NCBI GenBank assembly: GCA_017607445.1
Contig: JAEVHH010000005.1
Span: 2,299,001 to 2,363,000 of the forward strand
Origin: Histoplasma ohiense
Taxonomy: Eukaryota > Ascomycota > Eurotiomycetes > Onygenales > Ajellomycetaceae
DNA length: 64,000 nucleotides
Direction of reading: 5' to 3'
Of this stretch, positions 1 to 11,354 are shown piece after piece. A program made the translations under genes and the position numbers. Numbering within the stretch: position 1 is the stretch's first letter; every line of letters starts with the position of its first letter. The notes below the pieces were generated by a model. The model saw only the letters and a list, made by a program, of their open reading frames with translations, was not told the DNA's origin and did not search any database.

Positions 1-886
1 AGGTGTTATAAGCGTATGCGCCTGCGGCTTCGTAGCAAGTCGAAATGTTGATTCGTTTTCGGAGGAACTTGGAGTATCCGACTTGAATAGTCCCACCGTA
101 TATCATCAAGGAGGGTCTATTGTGTCTCGCCATACCCATTATGCAGCCAGGCATGTTTTTGTCACAACCGGGAATCGCAATACAGGCATCGTGATATTGA
201 GCGCTTGTGACGGTTTCGATACTATCTGCGATGATCTCACGGGACTGGAGAGAGTATCGCATGCCTAAAAACCATGAGCTTTAGCTTCACTTTGTGAACA
301 TAAAATGAAAGTGAAGCGTGGGTGATAATAGAAAATATAAGTCGACAAAATGAAAAAGGAACCCACCCTCACTGCCCATAGAAATCGCATCCGAGACACC
401 AATAGTGTTATATTGCCAACCAAACATCCCCTGATCCGTAATTTCCTTCTTTACCGTCTTGCCGAGATCCAACAAATGCATATTACAAGGATTCCCTTCC
501 CACCATACCGTTGCAATGCCGACCTGCGGGCTATTCTTCATACTCTGACGATCAGCCACCCCGGCGCCATATAGCATTGCCTTCTCATGTGAAGGAGAAA
601 AAGTAGGCGACATTAATTAGCATCCTTCTAAATTAAAAATTAAACACTGGTCACACGTTAACACCGCCGGAGAAGAACCCTAGCTATGCCAGTAACAGAG
701 AAAAAAATATGCGAGTATAAATACCTGGGCTCCAGGAAAGTCATGGTCCTTAGTAAGAAATGTAGAATACCTATTCAATACTGGTTTACCATCACGGGTC
801 GCATTGTCCGGGAGGCAAGGGAATTGGACGTATCGCGGCTCTTCGAAGGCGTCAACCTGTTCTGAGTAGATAGTTGCATTAGCCAT
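1..886 (-). CDS. Dihydroxy-acid dehydratase-like protein (IlvD/Edd family), 5' three exons, truncated by window edge
   Basis: Three exons can be joined on the minus strand: 886-725, 580-367 and 264-1, with GT-AG introns of 144 bp (581-724) and 102 bp (265-366) that keep the frame. The product reads as the N-terminal half of an IlvD/Edd [Fe-S] dehydratase: LNRYS near the start, then AMLYGAG, a VWWEGNPCNMHLLDL block carrying the first cluster cysteine, NTIGVSDAISMG, SLQSREIIADSIE, and GCDKNMPG with the second cluster cysteine. The family dehydrates 2,3-dihydroxy acids in branched-chain amino-acid synthesis, or sugar acids in catabolism. The part with the third cysteine lies outside the window. 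I chose Met at 886 because the upstream in-frame Met at 946 adds a hydrophobic stretch unlike the family. The variable N-terminal segment (DHDFPGAQ where canonical enzymes carry a QGASQ-type motif) suggests a paralogue rather than the housekeeping ILV3. The divergent neighbour is an anion:cation-symporter-type MFS gene, compatible with a small catabolic or secondary-metabolism locus (inference). Confidence 0.88.
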
Positions 887-946
887 TGCGACAATCCAGA
901 TGAAGAATGTAAAGAATTGATAGAGGCCAAATTTTTCAAAAAGCAA

Positions 947-1689
947 TTAAATAACTATATTAGCAATTGCTAAGCATCGAATGGTAGGGCCTGAACTTCA
1001 CTGAGTTGATTAATCGAGGCTATCTCATGTTATTCCATGCATTATAACAGAGTGGCGCTAAATGGCGGGGAATTGTTCACCGAACAGATAACTAAGACAA
1101 GGATCGACCTCGGGTCCGTTCCCGCCAAGACCAAGCTTCAATGGAGATAGAGTAAGCAGTCTCTTGCACAGCAGCAACAATGTCATTGATTGATATCGAT
1201 GTCAGACAAATATTCCTACCCTTAAACTTTTCCCATTCAAAAAGCAGTGTGAGAGAGATTGTCCAGGCACCACTGTTCAAGAGGAAAAGACCCATCACTA
1301 TATTCAACACTGTGTTTACAATATACAATGTTCAAAGGAGGCTCTGGCGTGGGAATTCATCTGGTCTCAATCTAATTAAGCCCTACTGGCCCTGGATGAA
1401 GTATTATACCAACAGGAAAAGGGGCCCCAGAGAACAAAGCAGAAGTTATTGGAGCATGGAAGCATGGAAGCATTGTTGGCAACAGTTATCTCAGAAGATA
1501 ATCCAAGCATGGATAAAGCATATCCTTACTCATATTGACAATATTATTGCACTAGAAGGAGGAAATATGAAGGGATGTAAAATTCTATTAATAATTATGT
1601 GGTGTAGCCGGCGAACACTTGAACCATGTTCAAGCTGTAACGCGTCCGTAACCTTAACTAGTGGGTAACTATCTCTATATATAATAAAA
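947..1689. other. Intergenic stretch, no convincing gene
   Basis: Open frames here (for example 1180-1668 on plus and 1092-1328 on minus) overlap each other, show no recognisable motif and no clear splice partners. The minus frame has a short hydrophobic run but I cannot tie it to a family. Probably the upstream region of the dehydratase-like gene. Confidence 0.5.
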
Positions 1690-2200
1690 CCTCAATGCAC
1701 CACACCTCTGGCCTGGCATATCTCGCACTTGACATCCCGAAAACTCGGCAGCGACCCATCATCGCCCACAAACAAGAACGCATGAATATCCACCTTGCCA
1801 CTGGATCGAATGTAGTCTGCCCATCACCAGGAACGCTTGTCTGCTTCGAAGCTGGTGACAGCCCTTGTGAATTCTGCTATATTACAGAGTAATAGACTGG
1901 ATATCGCCCTGAGAAATTAAAGAATTTAGTTGAAATTTGGGACGTCATCAACAACAAATGTACTGTACATACATTCATGCAGTCGACTAGGTATCTCGGC
2001 CCTGCAAAATCGTCAATCGATCCAAATGGAAAATGCCCAAAAGGTTCCATTATTGGCGTCCACTAACGTCCATTAACATGGTTCGTCTTCCTTGGAACTC
2101 CTGTTACCGACGTCCGGCTCGGTCCAAGGAGATCCCCACGAGGGCTATATTAATTGTCTGTCCGCCATCTGCTATTGTTGTTGGTGTCTTTTTGGCCATG
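1690..2200 (-). pseudogene. Possible degraded minus-strand gene, unidentified
   Basis: On the minus strand a frame opening at Met 2199 begins MAKKTPTTIADGG and stops after about 30 codons. About 300 bases further on, another frame contains VDIHAFLFVGDDGSLPSF followed by a CEIC motif and ends near 1690. Both pieces look protein-like in composition, but they lie in different frames and I could not find an intron set that joins them without stops. This may be a decayed gene or a real gene whose exons I mis-joined. I do not recognise the family. Confidence 0.2.
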
Positions 2201-2410
2201 TCATTTGCCTACTGAGCAGTGGAAATGGGCGCCCTCCTTGATCAGAAAGTTGACTGCCCACCTCCTCCAGCATGCGCCAAATGCACCGAAACTGCAACTG
2301 TAGAAATAGCTCGCTATGTGGCGGAGAGGGGCCAAGCTGCCACAGATCAGTAAATACATATCCAGCCAAAATTTCACGGAAATTGTTTTGCTTCCTTACA
2401 AACTGACTAT

Positions 2411-4001
2411 GTGTATAGTTACGGATGCCCGCTGGTGCAGTTTGACCTAGCTGCCGAAGCCAGACTTCGTTGGAAAATCGATTTGTTTGTCGTCCCTACC
2501 GTGGCTCTTCTCTATCCTTTTTGCTTCATTGATCGCGCAAATATAGGTAGGCGCTGTACTGCGCTTTTTTTTGGTGTCTGCTTTATTAACTTGGATTTTT
2601 TTTCCACCATTTCATACTCAATGACTTGTAGGCAACGCGAAGCTCGCAGGCCTGGAGAGAGATCTTAACCTGAAACACTATGACTATAATACGGTTCTCT
2701 CGATCTTCTATATCTCTTACATCATTTTTGAGATCCCGTCCAACATGGCCTGCAAATGGATAGGCCCCGGATGGTACTTACCCGCAATCTCGCTAGCTTT
2801 CGGAATTATTTCCATAGCTACCGCTTTTGTGCATAATATTCACGAAATCTGTGGTGTTCGTTTTATCCTCGGTGTTTTCGAGGCAGGTACAGAGTATGCT
2901 ACCGGGAATTGCATACTACATGTCTAGGTGGTACAGGAAAAGCGAATTGACCTTCCGCCTGTCTCTTTACATCGTAATGGCTCCACTCGCCGGCGCCTTT
3001 GGTGGACTTCTTGCCTCTGCGATTTTGAAATTGTCAAATGTCGGTAGTCTTCATGAATGGAGGATGATATTTGCGATTGAGGGGATCATCACCTGCGGCC
3101 TCGCTATCATTGGCTTCTTTACTTTGACTGACCGTCCAGCTACCGCTCTTTGGCTGACCCAGGAAGAGAAGGACCTTGCCATTGCTCGTATTAAATCAGA
3201 GCGAGTCGGAGTCACTGAGGTCCTGGACAAGTTGGACACCCACAAGACCATCCGTGGAATTTTCGGCCCTGTCACGCTGGTTACCGCATTCATAAATATT
3301 CCTGCTGAACAACAACACTGTCCAGGGGCTTGCATTCTTCGCCCCGACAATCGTCAAAACAATTTATCCTGACCGCAGTGTCATTTCTCAGCAACTCCAT
3401 ACCGTTCCTCCTTACCCTGTTGGGAGCTTCTTTACTATACTTTTCCCTTTCCTCAGCTGGAAATTCAATCGCTTCTTGTTATTCTTTATCCTTGGCGCTC
3501 CGTTCGTGATGGTCGGTTACATAATGTTTCTTGCCAGTGACGACCCTAAAGTCAGATATGGTGCGACCTTCATCATTGCCAGTGGTGCTTTTTCACTTTG
3601 GGCTCTTTCCAGCGCCAACGTTGCTGCAAACGTCGTTTCAGACACGGCTAGGTCCTCTGCAATCGGCACAAACGTGATGTTTGGTAATATCGGCGGCTTG
3701 GTCGCAACTTGGTCGTTTTTGCCTTTCGACTCTCCTGACTATCGTATAGGCAACAGTCAACTTAGCCACGTCGTCATCAATTCTTATTTGCTCTGTCGCT
3801 TTGCTGTTCTGGATATGGACAATAAGAAGCGGGATAGAATAAATGTGGATCAATTCTTATTTGCTCTGTCGCTTTGCTGTTCTGGATATGGACAATAAGA
3901 AGCGGGATAGAATAAATGTGGAAAAAAAACTAGCACATCTCAGCCAAAAACAGATACTGGACCTTGACTGGCGCCATCCTGGTTTCCGGTGGAAGCCGTA
4001 A
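2411..4001 (+). pseudogene. MFS transporter of the allantoate permease / anion:cation symporter type, frameshifted
   Basis: Exon 1 ends at 2546 and exon 2 starts at 2632 (85-bp GT-AG intron), giving LYPFCFIDRANIG then NAKLAGLERDL, the N-terminal signature of the fungal Dal5/Tna1-type MFS family of plasma-membrane carboxylate or vitamin carriers. The helix region ending GVFEAG (about 2885) should continue MLPGIAYYMSRWYR, but that follows in another frame about 7 bases later. A second frame change occurs near 3297-3305, between VTAFI and LNNNTVQGLAFFAPTI. The C-terminal half (3305-3770) is otherwise open and well conserved. Near the end a 73-bp tandem duplication shifts the frame again; without it the tail would run to a stop at 3999-4001. 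Three independent frame breaks argue for a pseudogene, although sequencing errors at the two small sites cannot be excluded. The N-terminus may have an additional upstream exon; Met 2411 is simply the first in frame. Confidence 0.8.
3776..3921. repeat. 73-bp perfect tandem duplication inside the MFS gene
   Basis: The 73 bases 3776-3848 are repeated immediately at 3849-3921. Because 73 is not a multiple of three, the second copy is read out of frame and creates a stop at the end of SLCCSGYGQ. The two copies look identical, so the event is recent. Confidence 0.9.
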
Positions 4002-4371
4002 TTCATAGCCCATGAGAGGGTTACCAATTAGTAGCTAATAGTCAGCGGCGGTGGGTTTATCTTCGGTGCCGGATAGCTATGGTTGGATCTTTTGGGATGT
4101 TTACACAATTGTGTTAATCATAGTTATCACTACTATTAATAAGGAGCACGTTCATCTCCTCGTTCTCTGTTTTTGGAATTCTCAGAAAGGCTCAACACAA
4201 AAGCCAATACTTGTCCATTACTGATATTATCATTAAACTATCACTGGACTTTGTTCTCTCCAAAATGCTGAAACAGCTCCCTTCATACCTGCAAACACAA
4301 TCAAAGCCCAAGGTTAATGCTTTCCTTGAGATCTGCATACCCATCAATTTATCCATCAAAATTAAAAACCC
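4002..4371. other. Intergenic, convergent 3' ends
   Basis: Separates the stop of the MFS pseudogene from the stop of the secreted-protein gene. AT-rich; no gene, repeat or RNA signature recognised. Confidence 0.5.
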
Positions 4372-5178
4372 CTACTGACACGGCTGCCCATTCGTATTCC
4401 CGCAATAATTGGTGTCTTCACACTTACTCCCACATCCATAATCGGTATAAGTCGTCGGAGTGTTCTGTTCCCACGAGCGCATACACTCAGTCACATCGCC
4501 GTTACCCCAGTTGCATCTCTTCCGCTCATATCCCTTCGTGAGAACCATCTGCTGCTGCGTCCACACTGTATGGCAGGCCTTGTCATTCCAGGTACATGTC
4601 GTCGTCGAGGATGCAGAGTAGCATGCAGAGTCCTCGATTGATGAGCTAAACTCCACGCCAAAACTTAACCCGGGAACGATTCCCTTGGACACGGCAGCGT
4701 CGATTTTCAGGCCCATTGAGGCGCTGACGGTTTGGCTGCGTGTTTGGCATACTTGGGTCCCGTTAAGTTGCGTGGCGGAGCATAACTGTGTGCCCGTGCA
4801 GTAGATGTTGCCGGATGATTTGATCCATGGTTTTTTCCTGCGAGGTTTTTTGATAGTTTGTCAGCCCTTTTGATCTTTTTCTGCTTCTTACGTTATCGGT
4901 GGGATGGACAATTCATACCACACACTCGCTTCTACAGCAAAGTAATCGTGCCAGCACTTGCGCACTTTGGGGAACTTATATGGATGCGAAATCTTGTCGG
5001 ATTCGATATACACACCTTGCCCGTCCTGGTAGGGCCCCGTGTAATCGCTGTCGCTATCACATTCTTTCACGCCCCGTTTTACCAGCACTGGGTTAGATGG
5101 CGATGTCGGCATGGCAAGGACATTGTCCACGAGACCCAAAGCTGCCAACGCTGCATAAACAATGAACGAAGTGCGCAT
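4372..5178 (-). CDS. Small secreted cysteine-rich protein with Kex2-type propeptide
   Basis: Two exons, 5178-4892 and 4837-4372, joined across a 54-bp GTAAG...CAG intron give a 250-residue protein ending NTNGQPCQ. Residues 1-22 form a classical signal peptide (hydrophobic core YAALAALGLV, Ala at the probable cleavage site). A short pro-segment follows, ending VLVKR, a Kex2 dibasic site, and the mature chain starts GVKECD. The mature part carries about 18 cysteines, including pairs around NIYCTG, TTTCTW and a CGSKCEDTNYC cluster near the C-terminus, so a disulfide-stabilised extracellular protein is expected. I do not recognise a named domain. It could be an effector-like or defence-type secreted protein, but no function is claimed. 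Its codon use and CpG content match the gene-rich part of the window. Confidence 0.8.
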
Positions 5179-7870
5179 TTTGCTGCTGGTTTCGTGGAGT
5201 TATATAAAATGAAAGTGGGCGACCTTCGTCGTGAAAGAAAGAGTGAAGTATAATTGGGGACAGCTGCTTGAACTTTCGCTTGATTCTTTCCTGCATGCTC
5301 AAGTCTTCTGGTTCATGAAAGCAAAGGAAAAAAATAAAATTGTTTCATTGCCCAAGGGAATAAGGGCTTTTATACAAAATCGAACCTCTCTCTCTGGCCT
5401 CGCAGCCTTTCTCGACAATACGACATTCCTCTTTGCCATTCTCTATGCATCTTCTCAGGCTCCCAGTCAGTGATTTTCCTCACAAAATGCCAGGAACTGT
5501 AAAATGTAGCATGTTGGATATAGTTCCAAAATTAGACCTAATTCCCATTTTGGTACATTGCGTCTTCAACCTCCCTTCCCCCTTCACCCCCCCCCCCCCC
5601 CAAAAAAGGTTCAACTTGCCGATCGCGAGGCTGCGCGGTATTTCGATGAGCCTGTAAATAATTAGCAGCCGTATCAGGGGATTGTTGATCGGCAATCCGA
5701 CGGCATATCTGGAGGATGCTTCAGGTCCGGTCCAGTTCCAGAATTCGTCCTCTTCCTCGCAAGTACGGAGTAGTCCCCCGGACTTTAGGCCCCATTCTCG
5801 AGTAGTTTCTGCGGTAGCTAGAGGATTTACTAGAAAAGGAATAGCATGGAAGTCATGCAACATTTCTGCAGAATTTTCCTGCGCCGTTTCTAGAACACTA
5901 GGGTGGGACAAATGTTTCAGCGATGTTTTCTCTTCAGCCTTGTGCCGTTCCCCCATAGCCTTGCATGATTCGAGCTAATAATGGAAATATATAGATGGGA
6001 AATGCAGGAGTTCTGCTAGTTGACGGCGTTTGGTTTTGTGGGGGAAGAGAATTGTTATTGGACGATGATCCAATACAGAGAGTGGGTCATGGTGCATAAA
6101 ATTCGTGGATACCATGTGCGGGAAAGCTGAGGGGTAATTCTTCGGATCTTTGCAAGGATATTAAACCAAACTCCATCCAGAAAACTTGATATTTGGCAGC
6201 AAAGGTGACAGTGGACGTTGGGGACCGATCTTGATAGTTTTAAACATATTTGTTAGGGCTGACATGCAATGATGGAAGTTGCCTCAGAACTTGGCATCTG
6301 GTGAACCAGGCACAAGCAACTTGAAAAAATTTAAGAGATACAAAGGGAAACAGGCGAACAATATCACACACCAAACAGCGGAGCCTGCGTATTGGTATTG
6401 GCGCGGCGATAGTAGTGGAGCTGGTGATGGAGGCTGCTGGTCTGGCCACTGGGGTGGAAGGGAATTTGTGTGTTGGCTGGAGCGAAGGAAGTATGCAGGG
6501 TGCTGTGCTGAGGGAAGTAGAAAGTGGTCCATAGGGCGCCGAGATGACAATGAAAAAGCTCCGTCTGTTGCGCTGCCTTCTTACGCTGCTGCTCACTCTG
6601 CTTTTGTGCACACACTGATAATAATTTACTGTATCGGGGTAAGTGGTCCCACTCCAAGCGGTAAACAACCAAACGCCGCTCGCTACCCTCCTGTGTAGTT
6701 AAAATGATATCAATTTTCCATGGCTCCATGGGATTCCCATAAATTGAACTATCCCTGGGGATGTGCAGAAATAGCTTGCTCGGATTCCACCATCACTTAC
6801 AGCACGACAGAGATGTTGGAGATGTCCTTGTTGGAACCTAGGAGCGCATAATACCCCAGTCCCACGCAGCGAAGCCAAACAGCTCACCGAGAAGAACGTT
6901 TTGCTCACGCGAAATATCAGTGGTCAAGATGATCTACGCCAAAACGAAGGTAAACGCTCTTTCGCACACCAATACTGGTGGTGTTATTGGAAGCTCAGGC
7001 TTGAGTTGCAGGTCAGTTGGCAACTTCAGCGGCCAATACTGAAAAGATACCACGAGGCGTGAACCGGGATTGGTCACTACGCGAAGTAGGGTGGGAAGGG
7101 TTGACAACGGAACCGGGAATGCAGACTGATGTGTGAAAGGACTGTACATCGATGTCCTGACTCGGTATTCTGGAAATGGAATTAAGGGCCGCACGCGAGA
7201 AGTATTAAGCCCTCTCCTTCTTTCCTCTCCCTCATCCGAGATCTCCCAATAATCCATTCCTCTTCCTCTTCTAATCGATGGTATTGTTCTTCCATCTGAT
7301 GAATTGCCAACGGCGAATGGTGAACATATGCCCTCCATAGAACCACTGTAATTAGCGGATCGTGAAGTAGTCTTAGTCGATCAGGCCTGTGTATAGCTAG
7401 ATGCCAAATGCTCAAACGATATGCTAACGTCGGTAAGGCTCACGGTCTGGGTTGAAAGTACCAGGACTGAATGGGACTTGTGTTCCTCATGGAATATAAA
7501 AAAGTTCCATTTTGTCCAAAAAGTTATGGTGGTGTACTTCGCCACACACTTAACCCTGTCGAATGCAAAAGCATGAAATTCGTACGGAGTACATTATAGT
7601 TACATATAAGTGCACTAGCAAAGCTAACAGAGCCAATACCAAGTGTTATCTTCGCAGAAGAAATAAAGGACCACGAGTAAGTGGCCATTGACGGATTGCG
7701 GGAAAGCAAAGTGGGGGTAACACGCTATGCGTCTACACTAGGTATCGTTTTGAAGGCGTTGAGTGTAGGTAGGGGAAGGGATGGGTATAATGTCCAAAAC
7801 GAGGTATGTAGAAATAGGCCGTGATCTGTTCCATGTCTGGTCTTATAGAAAGACAAATTAACCGACTATT
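5179..7870. other. 2.7-kb stretch without a convincing gene
   Basis: Many mutually overlapping frames exist (for example 5480-5956 minus, 6240-6730 on both strands, 6934-7415 minus), but none shows a recognisable motif or a coherent exon structure. Composition is similar to the genic flank, so this is not transposon debris of the type seen to the right. It may hold promoters of the secreted-protein gene (5179 upward) and 3' sequence of PEX2, or short genes I cannot recognise. Confidence 0.5.
5587..5601. repeat. 15-base homopolymeric C run
   Basis: Fifteen consecutive cytosines are followed by six adenines. Runs like this are length-unstable and also prone to sequencing error. Confidence 0.9.
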
Positions 7871-9468
7871 TTATCCAAACTGATTGTTATCATGTTTGTG
7901 GTCCTCGGTTTCAGATTCCATACTCGTGTCGTCAGTTAAATCTTTCTCGACTGCCGACCACTGATTTGATTCCTGTATGCTATCGTCGCCTTCGGTGAAC
8001 ATTGCAGGTGTACTTTCAATGTGGGCTGTGACTTCGGGTTCATCGTCTGGAATGTCTGCAAATCCCACATTTTTCCCAGTCGTTGAATGTGGCGGCATTG
8101 GCTCCTCGAGAACAACATCACCGCTCCAGGGTTTGCACTGCTTAACAAGGTCTCCGCATCGGAGACAAATCCAACCTTCTCCCTCCTCCGCTTCAAGTTT
8201 CTCGGCGATGCAGACAAAGCAATATATGCATCCGCATGGCATAGTCTCATAGGGATTTACAACATCAGTCTGTGCAGAGCCTATTACCCCTCCTAAGGCT
8301 CCAGATGCACCTAGCACCTCATTTTCGGAGGTGGCTGTTGGATTCTTCTCCTGATAACAAATCGGGCAGGTCCTTTCGGGCAGAAAAGTCAAATCTCCTT
8401 TGCTTTTAACCTGCACCGCCCCTTCGTCAGCTGCTTTTAGAGACGACATTGTTCTCCTCCAAGCCCGGGAGACCCAGCGTCGCCATCGTCCGATACCGAC
8501 AAGAGGAAGTAAGAATAACAAAAATTCTGTAAACGCGTGCCACACTAGTTGTCTATTCAAATACTCAAATGATACTTCGCGGCTGACTTGGGTAGATGGA
8601 GGCGCGAGGCGCATACGCAGGACGCGATCAATCAGCGTTCTATATCGTCCGTTGGTGAGAAAAACAAGAAATGAAATGAAGCCAGCGATGGAGTGTGTGG
8701 TTGAAATGACATTTGTAACTCGAGACAACAGTCGTACTTGTGAGGGTGGCTATTTTGCATATCAGAAACTGGTCTAATGAGCTGCAATGAGCTGGAATGC
8801 TTTTAAACAAACCTCATCATATCCGCCTTCCTGGTCAATCAACCAGCTCTCCCATTTATCCCACGCATAACGACCCCCGACTGTGAAGAGGCCGTACAAT
8901 GATTTTTGCCATTTTGTCGGATCGGAGAGGGTAGGACTCTTTTTTCGACTATCGGTATATTTGAGGTTTTGTAGAGCGGCGCCGTATGACGCATTGTGAT
9001 TCCACACGGAGAGTTTAAAGAGGATTGCCCGCAATGCAAATTGTATCTCGTGCGTCCAATCCTCCTTTATGTGGTTCTATGGAGGGAGAATAAAAGGATA
9101 AGTCGCCAGCACGCACACAATACAAAGGGGCTCTTATACAATAAAAGCAAAGGGGTTTCATGTCTTACTCTAAAATACTTCAATCCTTCCCCAACTTGCC
9201 CTTTCAAGAGCGCGAGGAGCTCCTCATCCAACAACTCCGCGTCTACCTGTCCCACCCTAAACGCGGGTCCCGTGCCTTCTCTCCCCTTTATTGTATTCCA
9301 TAGCAGAATTCCAGCATCGGAGGCTCTTGAGAGCGGGTAAGGAAGTTTCCCAATAGCTGCAGGAAGACGAGCGACAGGCTCGGATATTTGATTGCGCGCC
9401 TCGGCTTCACGGAGACGCCGACGTTCTAAAATGCGCTCTTGGGCTGCCGCGAAATCTGCCGGAGTCAT
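7871..9468 (-). CDS. PEX2: Peroxisome biogenesis factor 2 (RING peroxin, E3 ubiquitin ligase subunit)
   Basis: Three exons, 9468-9169, 9076-8813 and 8749-7871, with GT-AG introns of 92 and 63 bp, all in phase 0, give about 480 residues. The N-terminal Pex2/Pex12 domain is clear: the NASYGAALQNLKYTD block, KWQKSLYGLFTVGGRYAW, then a membrane-spanning region around ISTTHSIAGFISFLVFL and LVWHAFTEFLLFLLPLVGI. The C-terminal RING region has CPICYQ, a low-complexity insertion, then MPCGCIYCFVCIAE and CLRC as zinc ligands, followed by an acidic tail. With PEX10 and PEX12, PEX2 forms the peroxisomal membrane ligase that ubiquitinates the receptor PEX5 for recycling. I chose Met 9468 (MTPADFAAAQ) because it opens the conserved part; an upstream in-frame Met at 9534 would add 22 residues. 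No disabling change seen. Confidence 0.92.
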
Positions 9469-9534
9469 CGCGGGATCATTCTTGATATTTCTGTAGGGTA
9501 TTCGATACTCCGTCGCGGGATAGGAGTGGTTCAA

Positions 9535-10724
9535 GTGTTTTGAGGCGACCGAGACTACGGATTACGCCCTAAACTGACTCTTTGCCAAGACATGGGAAGG
9601 ACCCCGGTTCTAATGTCCTGTTGAATCCTGCTGCTCGGACAGGCCTCAGCAGCCAGAAAAATGACACTTCTGCGCTGATTTTGGTCGTTGCGAGCCCCGT
9701 GGTGCTCAGGTGGATCAGGCACCCTTTTCCATAGCCTCTTGCCGCCTCACGGAAAGCTCATTGACAAAGCTCAAGCCTTTCTTATGTGACACGTTCGATC
9801 GTCATCCGGCGGCTCACAGCTTTTCGGATCTCCTTCAGAGTAAAAGAATAACATGAACCTTACGCAGTATAAATTACAAGATTTCAGCTTAGTATCAATA
9901 CTTTTCGTATTCATAAATGATTGAATTGTTTCCCAAGCGCCTTGCTCAGGATCCCAAGATACAACTTTTTGTGATTCTGATCACTGGGCAACTTATTCCT
10001 CTGAAAAGCTTAGCAGGGCAACCTAGGCTCTACAATGTGCATGGAGGCATCACAAACAATCATGCAGTATAGAAGATACCCAGTACAAATCGGAGCCTGG
10101 ATAACAGTAATGTCAATTCGCTCAGCCGGTTTGTGCAATGTAGAGTACTAAGGTGACTGTGGAAGCTATGTATGTGTGTCCGGCGACGCAGTTTTCTGCA
10201 CCAGACATCGCCTAAGCGCCCTGTTCACATAGTTAACCAACAAATATTACATGGAGCGGTTGGCTCTCGGCAGCCTCAACTTTGATCTTCAAGTCATGCA
10301 AAAGGCAACTACGGGGTTTTTTGATGCCTAAAATCAGCCGGTGGTTGCATTGCAAGGTGTATAGAGGCCTTAAGTATATACCATTTGGCTAATTACCCAA
10401 GTTCCGCCTATCGCTGCCAGACATGAAGAGGGTTCCCCCCTGCTACAAGTTCTATGATATTTCCCTTCTCCTCCTGCGCATTCGCCTGTCGACGACAAGC
10501 TCTCGTTTTACTATCGCGGCTATACCTAGCCTTCCGCTGTCCTCACCAGATTTTCAACGAGGCTGAACTCACCCGAAACTATCTTAGGTAGGCCCATTTA
10601 GCTAATGTTATCGGCTGAGTACAGCCAGTCTTTTCTTAGAAGCTCTTGTTTGACCTCTCCTGCCCCTGTGCTGTTGGCCAAGGAACCTATTTTAATAAAG
10701 GAGAGAAAGAAACTAGAGAAGAAA
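9535..10724. other. Intergenic stretch, no gene recognised
   Basis: About 1.2 kb between the divergent 5' ends of PEX2 (minus) and the small conserved gene (plus). No open frame of note, no tRNA-like A/B box arrangement and no repeat were recognised. Likely promoter DNA for both genes. Confidence 0.5.
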
Positions 10725-11132
10725 ATGGCCGAGCTCTTTATCGCCATCTCTCAACCTCGGAACCAGACTCTGGGAACCTATCACTGGGCTTTGTATCTCC
10801 AGATCAGCTCAACGGAGCACGCCATATTTCAAATCGTCGGTGATCCGTGCAACTTCAAATACGATGAGTGCTCTGCTGCTCCTCAAAACAGTATCCACCA
10901 TATAGAGAACATCCGAGTCGCGGAGATTGACCATGTTGACCACTTTCGCCAAGTAGTTAAGGACCAAAAGATCGAGAATGAAATGTATAACTGGGGTTGC
11001 CAGTAGTGGGTCCTGGATGTATTGGAGGCCTTGGTTGAAGACGATCTTCTTACGGACTATGACCATGATGAGGCGAAGCTCAAGCTGGTCCCTCTGTTTG
11101 TTGCCCAGATTGAGGATAAGTATGAGGTCTAG
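10725..11132 (+). pseudogene. Conserved fungal small protein (LRAT/NlpC-like motif arrangement) with an in-frame TAG
   Basis: From Met 10725 the frame reads MAELFIAISQPRN, a TYHWALYLQ segment, and NWGCQ, where a TAG stands at 11004-11006. The same frame continues immediately WVLDVLEALVEDDLL to a TAG at 11130-11132, for a total of 135 codons. The stop sits where related fungal proteins would be expected to have NCQxWV-type continuity, and CAG to TAG is a single C-to-T change. The His (in HWALYL) followed later by an Asn/Cys-Gln-Trp motif resembles the permuted papain-like layout of LRAT/NlpC-type or DUF6914-like proteins (family knowledge, not verified). It is either a recent pseudogene or a stop-readthrough gene. 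Convergent with the phosphotransferase pseudogene. Confidence 0.6.
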
Positions 11133-11354
11133 ACAGCCAGCGTTGCGCCTCTTCAGGAATCTGGGAAGACGCAACGAGAACTCTTGATTTGACTGACAGT
11201 TTTCAAACAAATATGAGAGGAGGATCTGAATGAGAAGTAAGTATCTTTGGAAACATGAAGGGTTAAGGGGTAATTGTATGCCTCGTTTAAGAACCGAGCA
11301 GGTTGGGTGTCATAAAAGTTAAGGTCTTTTTAGGTCCAGTAGTAAAGATGATGT

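Noticed and set aside
1180..1668. 162-codon plus-strand open frame
   Set aside because: No motif, low-quality composition, overlaps an equally open minus frame; treated as chance.
2885..2931. A tiny intron (GT at 2887 to TAG at 2929) to explain the first MFS frame break
   Set aside because: Removing it does not restore the expected MLPGIAYYMSRWYR segment nor the correct phase; a 7-base insertion fits better.
6240..6729. Overlapping open frames on both strands
   Set aside because: Four frames are open together over a GC-rich stretch; none has recognisable domains or splice logic.
8996..9340. Plus-strand 114-codon frame
   Set aside because: Antisense shadow of PEX2 exons 1 and 2.
10809..11210. 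Minus-strand 133-codon frame
   Set aside because: Antisense shadow of the conserved small plus-strand protein.
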